Assembly: GCA_022605955.1 (NCBI GenBank)
Contig: JAKCOZ010000010.1
Coordinates: 1,488,001 to 1,552,000 of the forward strand
Length of the DNA: 64,000 bases
Origin: Rallus limicola
Taxonomy: Eukaryota; Chordata; Aves; Gruiformes; Rallidae
Reading direction: 5' to 3'
The notes below the pieces were generated by a model. It was given only the letters and a program-made list of their open reading frames with translations, made no database searches and was not told the origin of the DNA. The translations under genes and the position numbers were made by a program. Positions 1 through 11,800 of the stretch are shown here, in pieces; position 1 is the stretch's first letter, and every line of letters starts with the position of its first letter.

Positions 1-547
1 CTGTTGGATACATGGGAACCATTTAATTAAAAACATGGCTTTTAGCATTTTTGTAGTTTAACACTGTACGATTATAGCAGTACACTTACTAAGCAGGTTA
101 ATAGAGGCTGGCTAAATACACGTGTCAACTTGCTGCCACTAGTTATGAAACTGCATATACACATCTACCAAAATCCTTCAAAGTGCTGTATTAACTATTT
201 AGTCTTGTATTTGCCATGAACATAAAGTTTCATGAATAACTTTCTACATACACTACACAATGGTACATACTGAACTATTTTGCTTTGTGCATTTTTTTAA
301 TTCATTAAAAGCAAAAGCACATGGCAATATACCATCCAAAGGAATGCATAATAGAAAAACTCCCTTAGAAACAGGGTAACTTCATTTTTCCCACTTACCA
401 AGTAGAGCTAAACTCCCAGGAAACACCACCAGGAGTATTGGCAATTAATTCCTTATGGTCTTGAATTTGTCAGGCCTTGAGAAGGCACAGGGAATAAAAA
501 ATAAGGCCCCGAATGGAAAGATAATACATAGGGAAAAAAAGGACACT
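1..547. other. Sequence beyond the predicted TNS3 3' end
   Basis: AT-rich unique-looking sequence with no gene, repeat family or RNA that I recognise. Minus-strand ATTAAA variants occur at 297-302 and 23-28, so the 3' UTR could extend through here. Confidence 0.4.
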
Positions 548-553
548 TTATTT
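548..553 (-). terminator. Candidate polyadenylation signal AATAAA for TNS3
   Basis: The hexamer is followed on the minus strand within 20 bases by a run of seven T, a plausible downstream element. An alternative hexamer lies at 2151-2146. Cleavage near 520-535 is inferred. Confidence 0.4.
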
Positions 554-1141
554 TGAGCCCGAAGGCCAACACTTGGTCTCTAACATGGCACACTAAAATT
601 TAAGTATCATCTAGAGAAGTGAAAAATACAGTAAAAAATTCCTCCTCATTTCAATGCTCACGACACATCAAATTGAAATGTAACTGAGATGTCAGCTGAA
701 AAAATTCACTGCATCCAACTGGCTGACTAAACCAGGCAACTGGGTCCTTGGTGCATCAAAGAATATTAAAAGCAAACATGTTGTCATGTTTCAAAAGGAT
801 CAAAGCTCCTAAAAGAAAGAACTGCATTCTTTTTTGGATGGTACATAAACACCATTTAAGTAGTATACCTGTGTCAGAAGAACAGAATTATTTGGTACTA
901 ATCAGAGGCACTTGCCTTTGTTGCTTCAACGGTAGCTACTTTGCTTTGGATTGCTTCACCTTTCTGTACACATCCAGTGCCCACTGCTACTAATATACCA
1001 CTTCCTGGTCCAAATACATTAAACTACAAATCTTTCTTTTCTTTCCCTCTCATCCCCACTCCCTTCTTTCTACAGGGTATATACAAAATACATAGTTAGA
1101 CAAGTAATTTCCTAACACTTTGGCTATGGTCACTGAATAAC

Positions 1142-1262
1142 ATTATGATATGTTTTTAATTAACAGCACTCTCTTTCTTTTTCCTAACTCTTTAGGAAAG
1201 ACCTTTTTCCTAACTCTTTAGGAAAAAGGAAGAGAATGCTGTTAATTAAAGACATATCATAA
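1142..1262. repeat. 121-bp quasi-palindrome with internal 23-bp tandem duplication
   Basis: The left arm starts attatgatatgt at 1142 and the right arm ends acatatcataat at 1262; about 45 bases of each arm pair with a handful of mismatches. In the middle, the same 23-bp block (1177-1199 and 1203-1225) occurs twice. Each block contains the small palindrome CCTAActctTTAGG. It lies in the predicted TNS3 3' UTR and would form a long RNA hairpin. Confidence 0.85.
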
Positions 1263-2145
1263 TTTATACAGGAGCTTACTCTCACCACAGGTTCCACTGT
1301 AACCTACTGTAACAATTCTCTGTAAAGCCAACTAGCACTTTGTTATGCATTTAAAATACCAATGTATTTAGAAAAGATACAGACATATGTACAAGTGTGA
1401 TGGTTGTAGAACTTCTTACATAAAAGCTCTCAAGTAGTGAGACAGAGTAACAAAACAAATTCCATTCCCTTTTGGATGTCCTGACTCAAGAAACTACAAA
1501 AAAACATCACAAAAATGTAACTCCTACAGGTAAGAAAAAGCCAAAAAAAAAATCCCACTAACCCAAAACAGTAATAAAAAGTGGGCCAAAAGAATCTACA
1601 AATATAATTATGTATTTGGTAGGGGAACAAATGTTAATACCAAAACAGTATTGCAGAGACAGGAAATGGAAAGGATCTTGTCACTGTAGGACAAATTCAA
1701 AATATGAGACTCTATTGCCTATAGCAAGGCACAGACTATACACACTTTTACTTATGCAAACTAGCACTAAAGAGGCTCAACAATGGTCTATTTTAAGAAT
1801 AACCATATGACTTAGCAAGATCTGAGATCTACTATAAATAATCTTCACAGGTAAAAAATATATAAATTATAAAATTTTCTTCTTTGCTTTTCCCTCATTT
1901 TTCTTCTGTAATTATTAAAATACAGAATCTTCCCTGCTTATTTCTGTGGATAGAAAAATTAATAATAATAAAAACCCCAATTACAGAATAGATTTCCATG
2001 CAACTTTTTTTTTCTCCTACCACCTCTCCACTATTAATAATTCTTCATACTGAAACAGCTCAGCCTGCTTAATACTACATACAAAGCAATCTGAATATTC
2101 CACGTTGCCACTCCTTTCTTATCAGAAATCAACTTGCACAAACCT

Positions 2146-2151
2146 TTTATT
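2146..2151 (-). terminator. Alternative proximal polyadenylation signal AATAAA
   Basis: A perfect hexamer on the TNS3 strand 553 bp after the stop codon. No strong GT-rich element was noted downstream, so use is uncertain. Confidence 0.25.
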
Positions 2152-2703
2152 CACATACATCTTATCCCTTCTCCATTCAGTTCCTATCATTGATCTTATA
2201 AAGATGAAGGGAAGAGCAAATAGTCTTCCTCAGACCATCAATCTCTTGAGAGCATGTTTGCAAGGCCTGTATCTACCATTGATGCAACTATGGCAAGTGT
2301 CTTTGCAGAGGTTATACAAAACATTTTCTGCACAAAAAAGTAGCACAGCCTAGTGAGTATTTCTGCTCTGGTAAATGGTGAGAAACAGCATGTGAAAATA
2401 CATTAGAAACCCTTCAGAAGTTTCTCTTTCATGCTTCATTCAGCTATGGGCTACGTGAGCTTGGGTAGCACCCAGATTCTTATGTTTTGTTCTTTGATAT
2501 AAAAAGAAAGTAATGCTTTGTTAAGTCAGAGGCATCTTCAAAGAAAAGTCTGAACTCTTGCAAACACAATGCAGATAAATCATCCTCTGCTTTCCTTCTT
2601 GGGAACAACAAGGTTCAGGTGCTGCTGCTGAGTAGGCCTTCTCCTTGTCACGATTCTCCTCCAGTGAAGTCAGTGAAGAGCTCTGAGTCAGGATGGAAAG
2701 GCA

Positions 2704-2848
2704 TCAGATCTTCTTCTGGGATCCGATCATAACCTTTGATACAAAGTTCACAATGGCACTAGCAGGTTGCTCTGGATCATGCTCTGCAAATAGGTGGCAT
2801 ATGTTGTCTGTGGCACTGCCTTGCTTCCTGGCAACGAACCCAAATACT
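2704..2848 (-). CDS. TNS3: TNS3 last coding exon, PTB C-terminus
   Basis: It encodes residues 644-691, from [20 protein letters not shown] to [15 protein letters not shown] and then TGA at 2706-2704. [12 protein letters not shown] and [18 protein letters not shown] are the hallmark end of the tensin PTB domain. The acceptor is gttgcccttgcag. A longer open frame upstream (ATG at 2955) is intronic. Confidence 0.96.
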
Positions 2849-5800
2849 CTGCAAGGGCAACAATCACAGTATATCAAAGGACAAGACAAGCATTGCCTCA
2901 TTTCAGAAACCAAAATGTTAACTGCAGAAGCCCAAAGCACAAGATCAGACTTCATCTGTTCTGATGGACAAGAAGGTCCTGTGTGACTGCTAAACGTGGT
3001 GGGGCGGATGCAGCAGCCAAGTCAGGAAGCTCCTCAGTGGCTCACGATGGTCAGAATCAGGGAAGGAGGCTTCCTCCTTCCTTCTATTCTGTCTATTTTG
3101 CATCCTGTACTGTTTGACAGTCAGAAACAGGTTGCTGACTCTGGGGACAGATTTCATCTGATTGACTACTGCTGTTTTCTTAAATGTCTTGGGGAGTGTG
3201 TGGTGCATGAGGAATTGCCTAAAGAGAGGTTTTGAGAGCCAGCATCTCAATGGTGAAGTACTAGAAACAGGGCTTAAGCCATCCATTTCTGTTCTTTCCC
3301 AGTAACGAGTGCCTGAGCTCTCTCTGTTTTTTGCTTTAAGTAAAAGAGTGACAACAAGGTTTGCCTTCAACGAAAAACTTTGCAATCCCCTAGTAATTAT
3401 ATGTTTATGCAATACACCAGTACTACTGGGAGTGTTTTCATCTATGAACTGTGAGGGAATTTATTTTTTTTAAAGCCCTCAGTCTAAGTGAGACAAGTAA
3501 ACTTGTGTCAATGTGCCTGGACAAGCAGAAGACAAAACTGAGTAGGAAAAAAGTGTTTTCATTCTTGAAGCTTTAGTCAAATCACAGACCTGCAACCTAA
3601 ATAAACCATGCTAGATCTGACTCCAGACATCCCACCATCTCATAATTACGCCCTTACTTGCAGAGGTGCAGATGAAGTAAAGGAAGCCTAATTATAGTGG
3701 GCAGAGAGACTTTTGCCTCTGAACACCCGCTTTCCATTCTACATCTGTGACAAAGATAATTAAAAAAACTAAGAAACTGATCACTGTGATGGTATTACTA
3801 AAACATTCAGTTAAAAAAAACTCAGACATGTATCCACTTACTTTGCAGAAAGGCCATCTCTCATCCACCTTGTCCATTAAGAAAGCAGTTAAAAAAAAAG
3901 GAGGGGGGAATGGAGAAATAAAAATTAAACCTATGTTAGTTTGGGTTTTTTTGTGCTCAACAATACAAATGACATACTAGATATATTGCTTGTCACCCTT
4001 ACTTTCTGTCCTGTGGATCCAAAGCACAGAAAATAACAGTGTTGACTGGATAATGTCGCCGGAAAAAGAGCCTGGATAGGAAAAAATAAAAGAAATTTTA
4101 AGAATAGATACATAAAATTTTAAACAATAAATGGATTTGGGAAAAAAAAAAAAGTTTAATCTAAATTTAACAATGGTGATACGTTATTTTTCCTGTGTCT
4201 GAATGATTTGACTGCTCCAACCTAATAAATCCATATATAGAAGGGTATAATCAAGTTTTTGAATCAAAAGAAAATTGACCCTCAAGCTAGTAAAGAGAAC
4301 AAAATCACAGAAAATCATAAACCAGTTTGGGTCAGAAGCAATCTCCATAATCATCTAGTTCCACCCACCCTGCAATGGAAAGGACACACTCCACTAGAAC
4401 AGGTTGCACGAAGCCCCATCCAACACTGTCAAGGAAGGGGCAAGACACAGCTTCTCTGGGCAACCTCTTCCACTGCCTCACCAACAACACAGCAAAGAAT
4501 TTCTTCCTAATGTCTGATCTAAATCTACACTGTTTTAGTTTAAATCCATTACTCCCTGATACAGAGCCCTTCATCAACGACCTTGATGAGGGAATAACAT
4601 CCACCCTCAGCAAGTACGCTGATGACACAAAGCTGGGAGGAGTGGCTGACACACAGGACACTGCGCTGCCATTCAGCGAGACCTGGACAGGCTGGAGAGC
4701 TGGGCTGGGAGAAACCAAATGAAATTCAACAAAAGCAAGTGTAAAGTCTTGCACCTGGGGAGGAACAACCGACTGTATCAGTACAGGCTGGGGGATGACC
4801 TGTTGGAAAAGAGCTCTGAGGAGAAGGACCTGGGGGTCCTGGTTGATGACAGGTTGGCTATGAGCAAGCAGTGTGCCCTGGTGGCTAAGAAAGCCAATGG
4901 GATCCTGGGGTGCATCAGGAAGAGTGTGTCCAGCAGGTCGAAGGAGGTGATCCTCCCCCTCTACTCTGCGTTGGTCAGGCCCCACCTGGAGTATTGTGTC
5001 CAGTTCTGGGCCCCCTGGTATAAAAAAGACAGGGACCTTCTGGAGAGAGTCCAGAGAAGGGCGACAAAGTTGATTAGGGGCCTGGAACATCTACCCTACG
5101 AGGAAAGGCTGAGTGAGCTGGGGCTGTTCAGCCTGGAAAAAAGAAGACTTAGGGGGGACCTAATTAATGTCTATAAATATCTTAGACATGGGTTGCAGGG
5201 GGAATTGGACAGCCCCTTTTCAGTGGTCTGTGGGGACAGGACAAGGGGCAATGGCTGTAAGCTAGAGCATAGGAAGTTCCGCACCAACATGCGGAAGAAC
5301 TTTTTCACAGTGAGGGTGACGGAGCAGTGGAATAGGCTGCCCAGGGAGGTGGTGGAGTCTCCTTCTCTGGAGATATTCAAGTCTCGTCTGGACGCCTATC
5401 TATGTAGTATGAGATAGGGAGCTGCTTTGGCAGGGGGGTTGGACCCGATGATCTCTTGAGGTCCCTTCCAACCCCTAAGATTCTGTGATTCTGTGATTCT
5501 GTGATTCTCCATCTTTCCTACAGGACACCTTTTAGGTACAGGAAAGCTTCAATAAGGTCTCCCTGGAGCCTTCTCTTCTCCAGGCTGAACAAGCCCAACT
5601 CTCTCAGTCCATCCTCATAGGAGAGGTGCTCCAGCCCTCAGATCATCTTCGTGGCCCTCCTCTGGACTCATTCCAACAGCTCAATATCCTTGTACTGGAG
5701 CCCTCAGAGATGGACACAGGACTGCTTCCTTGACCTGCTGGCCATGCTGTTCTTGATGCAGGCCTGGATACAGTTAGTTTTCTGGCCTGCAAGTGTGCAT

Positions 5801-8800
5801 TGCTGAGACTTGTTTAACTTTACATCAATCAACATTCCCAAGACCTTCTCCTGAGGGGTATTCTCAATTCATTCTCCACCCAGCCTGAGTTGTGCTGGGG
5901 ATTGCCCTGACCTTGCACTTGGCCTTGCTGAACATGAGGTTTGCACAGGCCCACCTCTCAAGCCTGTCAAGGTCGCTCTGGATGGCATCCCTTCCCTCCT
6001 GTGTGCTGACTGTACCACACAGCTTGGTGTCATCTGCAAACTTGCTGAGGGTGCACTCGATCCCACTGCCCATGTCACCAGCAAAGATGCTAAATGGCAC
6101 CAGTCCCCATACCAGCCCTTTAGGAATGCCACTTGTCACTCGTCTCCACTTGGACATTGAGCTGTTGACCACAAGTCTTTGAGTGCAAATGTCCAGCCAG
6201 TTCCTTATCCACCGAGTGCTCCATCCATCAAATTCCATTCAGAGACAAGGATATCGCACGGGACAGCATTCAAATGCTTTGTACCAGCCCAGGTACATCA
6301 CTTGCTCTCCCCTTATTCACCAGCACTCTACCCCCATCACAGAAGGCCACCGAATTTGTTAGGCAAGATTTGCCCTTAGTGAAGCCATGCTGGCTGTCAG
6401 CAACCACCTCCTTATTTTCCATGTGTCTGAGGATAGTTTCCAGGAGGATCTGCTTCCCCATCTTGTCAGCCACAGAGGTGAGACTGACTGGTCTATAGTT
6501 CCACAGTCTTCCTTTTCTCACGTTTTAAAAAGAGGGGCCATGTTTCACTGTTCCCAGTCAGTGGGAACTTCACCAGACTGCCATGATGTCTCAAATACAA
6601 TGGAGAGGGGCATAGCTGCTTCATCCACCAGGATGATTCCCTCAGGACTCGCAGATGCAACTCATCAGGTGCTATGGACTTGTGTACCTTCAAGTTCCAT
6701 AGACATTCTCAAACCTGATCTCCTACACTGGACAGCTTTTCATTCTCCCAGTCCCTGCCTTCACCTTCTGTGACCTAGGCAGCGTGACTAGAACCCTTGG
6801 TGGTGAAGACTGAGGCAAAAAATGAATGGAGTACCTCAGACTGGGTAACCAGGTCTCCTGTTTTATTTCAGAGGGGGGTCCACATTTCCCCTTCATCTTC
6901 CTTTTACCACCGACTTACCTATAGGAAGTGTTCTTGTTGTCCTTGATATCCATGACCAGATTTAATTCTATCAGGGCTTTAGCTTCCCTATCCTGGTCCC
7001 TGTCTGCTTGGACAGTTTCTCTGTATTCCTTCCAGGATACCTGTCCTTGCTTCCACCCTTCTAGAAGCCCTCCTTTGATCACTTGATCACTACAGTATTA
7101 CATATTGTGGCTTCATCACCACCCACATGGAGGAGTATCAGTGGGCAGTAGTCAGCAGGCCATACCAGGCTGGGGAGTTTCCTTGTAATGTCCTGAACAA
7201 GGGTACCAGGGAGGAAGCTGACTTCCCTGAAAGAAGGGTCTGCCTGGCATTTTGGACCGTCTGTACTCCTCAGAGTGGAGTCACCTACAACTATAACCTG
7301 CCTTTTCTTTGTGAATATGGTCACAGTACAGAGGGGTGGGCCTTTCTGGCTTGGGTGATACCACTTGTGTAGCTTGACTGTCCTTCAAGTAGCCTTCCAC
7401 AGCCAGAGCCTCATACCTGTTATACAGAGGTACCTGGGAAGGTAAGTTGGGCAAGGAGGAGGTTTGTCTCCACGCTGAGCATGGACTTGCTTCCGTTCAC
7501 TCCCTGCTTTTAAACTACACCTTCAACCTGACACTGCAAGGATACAGGGTTGCCTCTATCTTGGGCTTTGCTTATTGTCTGTTTCTGTCTCAGGGAGGGC
7601 AGAGCTTGGCTCAACTAGTCTATTTCTTTCTCAGCCTCCCTGATGCTCCTTCACCTCTCTACTTCTACTTATAGCTCTGCCAACAGTCTGAGCAAATTGT
7701 TCACCTGGTCACACCTTACATAGCCATTCTCACTACTGGCATCCACTCCCAGTGACAGGTGCTGGCACTCCCTGCAGCCTGAGAGCTGGGTGGCTGTATG
7801 TTTCTGTGACAGCTCTGTCTGGGTTGCCACATCCATTCTGGTAACTAGAATTATGAAATGTATTTTAAAAACTATCCTTCTAGATATTATGTCAGTGGGA
7901 AATACAATTTCTTGGCACTTGTGAATAATACAAAATATAAACACTCCTAGGCATTATAATTTAATGTTTTGTCCTTGCTGCAAACACCCGCAGACCCCAA
8001 GGAATTAAGAAGTCTGGCACTTCTTTTTGGTTGTTTTGTTTTTTTTTTTCTAAAAAGCCTATAATAAATTAATCTTGCCTCTCATTTCTTATTTCCAGTT
8101 TTCAAATATAAAGACCTGTGGTAGCCTTAATAGCATTCAGTAAAATTTTACAGCCTATCCAAAGCACTATTGCAAATACTGGAGGCACACAGCTTCTGCT
8201 TAGGCCAAGTATGTTCAGTGATACCGGGCAAGAAAACCATGAAGACAAATTATTTGACTGAATAGCCTGAATATCAAATACTGGCAAAACCATTACTTCC
8301 CCTTTTCCTAAGAAATAACAACAATAAATACATGCCATGTCAAAGTGACTCTCCAAAGGTAAAAGCTGTCATTTGGAAGTAAAGTCCATAGCTTGGAATT
8401 CTCCAGCTGACACTGTCACTGTCATTCTTCAGACAATTCTGTTATCCTCTGAGACAGAGACTGCAGAACTTAACTAGGAAAATCAAATCAGTAGCAGCCA
8501 ACACATGGGGGACAAGACTGGATATTGTCTTCCCATTGCTCTTTTTGCTTACTTTCTTTGATTATCTGTCAGTGTGATTCCCTGTGCAGACACCTTGAAA
8601 TGGACAACGGTTGAGATGGGAGCAGGATCTTGCATCAGCGTCAGGCTCAAGGCTTTCTGTACCGCCTGGTAGCCCGTGAGGGACTCCATGTCCACTGAAT
8701 TCAGATACCAAACGTTACACGCTGTAATGGAAGAGGGGAAAGACTTTGAGAGGTCATCACCAAATGGGTACCTTCTGAACAAAGCAAAATGCAAATTTTT

Positions 8801-11800
8801 CAGCTTTGTGAAGCGAACATGGAAGACTGGCAGCAAACTATCAAACCTGCTATCTTTGTAGTTTAAAACTGTACTTCTGGAGGTCACAGGACTTCTGCTG
8901 TCCTTTTGTTTTTAATACCATTATATTTAAGCCAATGACCACATTTATTACCCACAGATGACATTTATATAAATAAAAGAACATAGCAGACAGAGAGGCC
9001 TTGTATATGTAGTACTACAGCAAAGGCATTCCTGAGGGGAAAGAACGGGGATATTTTGCTTTTAAGTTCAATTGTAGCAGTCAATAAGAAAATATACATT
9101 TCTGCAGCATACGTTCCACAATCTACACTTCCAAATGGTATTTAAGCTATATTCAAAGGAAACCATTCACTTGTTTGTCAAGACAAGAACATTTTCAACC
9201 CACAAAGAATTGAGGGTTACTGCAAAGCTCACTTCTCATTAATTACATAGAGTTTTGTACGCTTACTGATTTTAGGGCAAACAAAACCTCCACAAAGAGA
9301 AAAAATACTGACTTCTGTATTTTTAGGTCTATTCTTTACCTCAGCAGACACTTATTTTAAAAACCCCTAACCCTCTCCTAGAGAAATAAGTAACTTCTGA
9401 AGTATCTCTATATAATAGGAGCTCGTTGGTTTCTGAGGCTAAAAAATAGGGGAGGGGGGAGGAGTTAATCTGGTTTCTTATCAAATCTGCAACAAGCACT
9501 AGGAAAAGAAGTACTAGTATTATACAGTGGTATTATAGTATGGTATAGTCCTACATGATAATGGTGCCCATAACATTGTATGCTATTAATTATTATTATT
9601 ATATAGTATGAATAGAATTACATTTAAATACTTTGGGGCTGTGTTATAAATCAAATTTACAAACAGATTAAGATTTTTGATACCGAAAAGCCCTCTTAGT
9701 CTTATTCTACAGCACAAGCAATAACAATTAAATATATCTGTAGCTAAACGCTAGTACCAACAGAATTTGTGTTTTGGTAAAAACATTTGTGTAGGTAGGC
9801 AGGGCAGAATTCATCCAGGGCAGAATCTACAACTCCAGCAGCTAACACATGCAAATTTCATTTGTTTAGCCCATTAGCTTGGCTTGCCAACCTTACTAGG
9901 AAAGCAATTGTATCTAGTAGCTTCGCTTTTCAATATGGCTGTTCTGTAATCTGACTAAAAGCTTTCTCCTACGTCTATCTACATGAACTACACAGCTAAA
10001 TGTTGGCACTTTCAAAACAGCCAAGCAATTGTAGAGTTAAAGACTGTGTAAGGTTAAGTTTTATTTCAGTATGATCAGCCCAGTAACTTGAAGGTCCGGA
10101 GCCTGTCCGTGAAAGAAGAGATCCAGGGATCTGATTTATCTGATCTGTAAGTGCAAAATTTCCCAAGTATCATCACACATTGGTGTGATAGTCCCAATAA
10201 CCTTTGTTTGAATGAATTAATATGCAGTTCATGCAGAAAGGGATTTAAGACAATGAATGGCAAGTTCAGCAAGGCCTTCTACACTGAACAGCTTTCTGTC
10301 TTATATATCCAAAATTGTAAATAACATTCCAAATCATAAGCTCTCCTTTTCTTGCATCATTACTGGATATGTTTGATACAGATCTAAAGCTCTTCATTAT
10401 CCTGTGAGTCTTCCACACCACAGGAAACTTATCTTGGTTCACAGTCACACTGCTCACCACTTTTCAGACCCAGAGGAAGGGGTTTCCTTCCTCTTCTGCC
10501 ACACACTGCATTTGTGTCAAATGACTGTGTTCAGATTTTGTTTCTAAATGAACAGACAAGCATTTTGTCTATATTGCCCTTAATACAACAGTTCAAAAGC
10601 AGCCACCAAATACAGGAGATTCCTTTCCTTACGTAGCACAAAAAATAACAGGCAGAACTTTTTTCCAAAGTGTTAGAAAGTGCAAAAATGTCAGCTTAAA
10701 AAGTAGATCACAGGGAAGTTAATGAGAAAGACTGAAAGATTTCTCATTTAAAAGTATTGTGCACGTGCTGATGGGGTGCTGAATGACAGAAATCCCACAG
10801 AAACCATACTCAAGTCTAGAAGAAAAGGAAGACAGCTGTGTCTGTCTGCAATGCAGCCACCCCACAGTGCTTCTGCACTTGTCTTCCACTGGTGCCATTC
10901 TGTAGTCATGCCTGTGCTACCACCAACAGCTACACAATGTGGCCATTTTGAGTAACCTCTGCTCATTCTGGACTGGGAACATACTTTGTACAGAACACTT
11001 AGTCCCTTGGCTGTGTTAGTGGGAAGTGATATAAAGAAACAGGATTTATCTGAGGCAGAAAATTTTTCTGCTGAACAGAAAGGTTAATAAAGCAAATTCT
11101 GTTCTAAGGAAAAACTACTTATCTGTATAGTTTCTAGTCTTCAACTGTCACTCTAAAAAGCAAAGGACTTTTGTTCAGCTTCTGCATTTACATAATGACT
11201 GCAAAGGCTCGTTAAGTTTTTCAGACAGGCATAAAAAAATGATCGTTCTAGAAAAATGCAGCAGTTTTTAGCTTGTGGAGTGGGAAAAGAGTGCAGTAAA
11301 GCAGGACAGGGAAAAAGTTCATCTGCTTTGACTAGACTGCAGATGCTCACATGAGCTTGGATATTTGGAAAAGAAACAATTTACATGTGTGGGATCTGCA
11401 CTTCAGTGTTGAACTCCACAACCTGAATGTCTCTAAGACTGCAAAGAAACCTCTGAAACAGAAAATCAGTGGGAAATTATATATCAATCTATTCAGGTTC
11501 AAAACCCCTGTTTAAAACCAAACCAAAACCAACAACAAAAACCCAAGGAAAAGAAATATACCAAGTTCCCCAAATGATTCATGATGCAACAATGTCCATA
11601 GGGGCATCTGACTACTACCCCAACTGAAGTATTACTTAGTTTTCTTTGAAAAGCATTGCTTGAACAAGAAGAATCCCTTTCTCAAAAGACAACATATGTC
11701 CCTTTTGCTGTTTTTTAAGAGGGAAAGTTCTACAAAAAAATCATTCTCCTTGTTTTCCCTGTTGGCCATAACAAACTTAACCAGCACTGGCAGAGAGAAA

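Larger units (their letters stand above)
548..2703 (-). other. TNS3: Predicted TNS3 3' UTR
   Basis: After the stop codon the minus strand has no further tensin coding sequence. It is AT-rich with T-runs, AT-rich elements and a large hairpin at 1142-1262. The first clear AATAAA on this strand followed by a T-rich stretch is at 553-548. An earlier AATAAA at 2151-2146 could give a 0.55-kb short form. The span is inferred and the true end is unknown. Confidence 0.5.
4072..8552 (-). other. TNS3 intron mostly occupied by nested CR1 copies
   Basis: The 4.5-kb intron between the PTB exons. A minus-strand CR1 with a plus-strand CR1 inside it fills 4301 to about 7845. The remaining 0.7 kb next to the exon at 8553 is unique AT-rich intron. 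Confidence 0.8.

Noticed and set aside
1142..1262. Inverted repeat considered as a transposon (MITE) or microRNA gene
   Set aside because: No target duplication or terminal motif of a known DNA transposon is seen, and the arms are longer and more AT-rich than a typical microRNA precursor. Reported as an unexplained hairpin.
2704..2955. Reading the last exon from the ATG at 2955 as a small separate gene
   Set aside because: The tensin PTB homology begins at the acceptor at 2848, and the upstream residues are intron translation.
4332..5090. Long minus-strand open frame of 252 codons
   Set aside because: It is the antisense shadow of the plus-strand CR1 reverse-transcriptase region, plus part of the older CR1.
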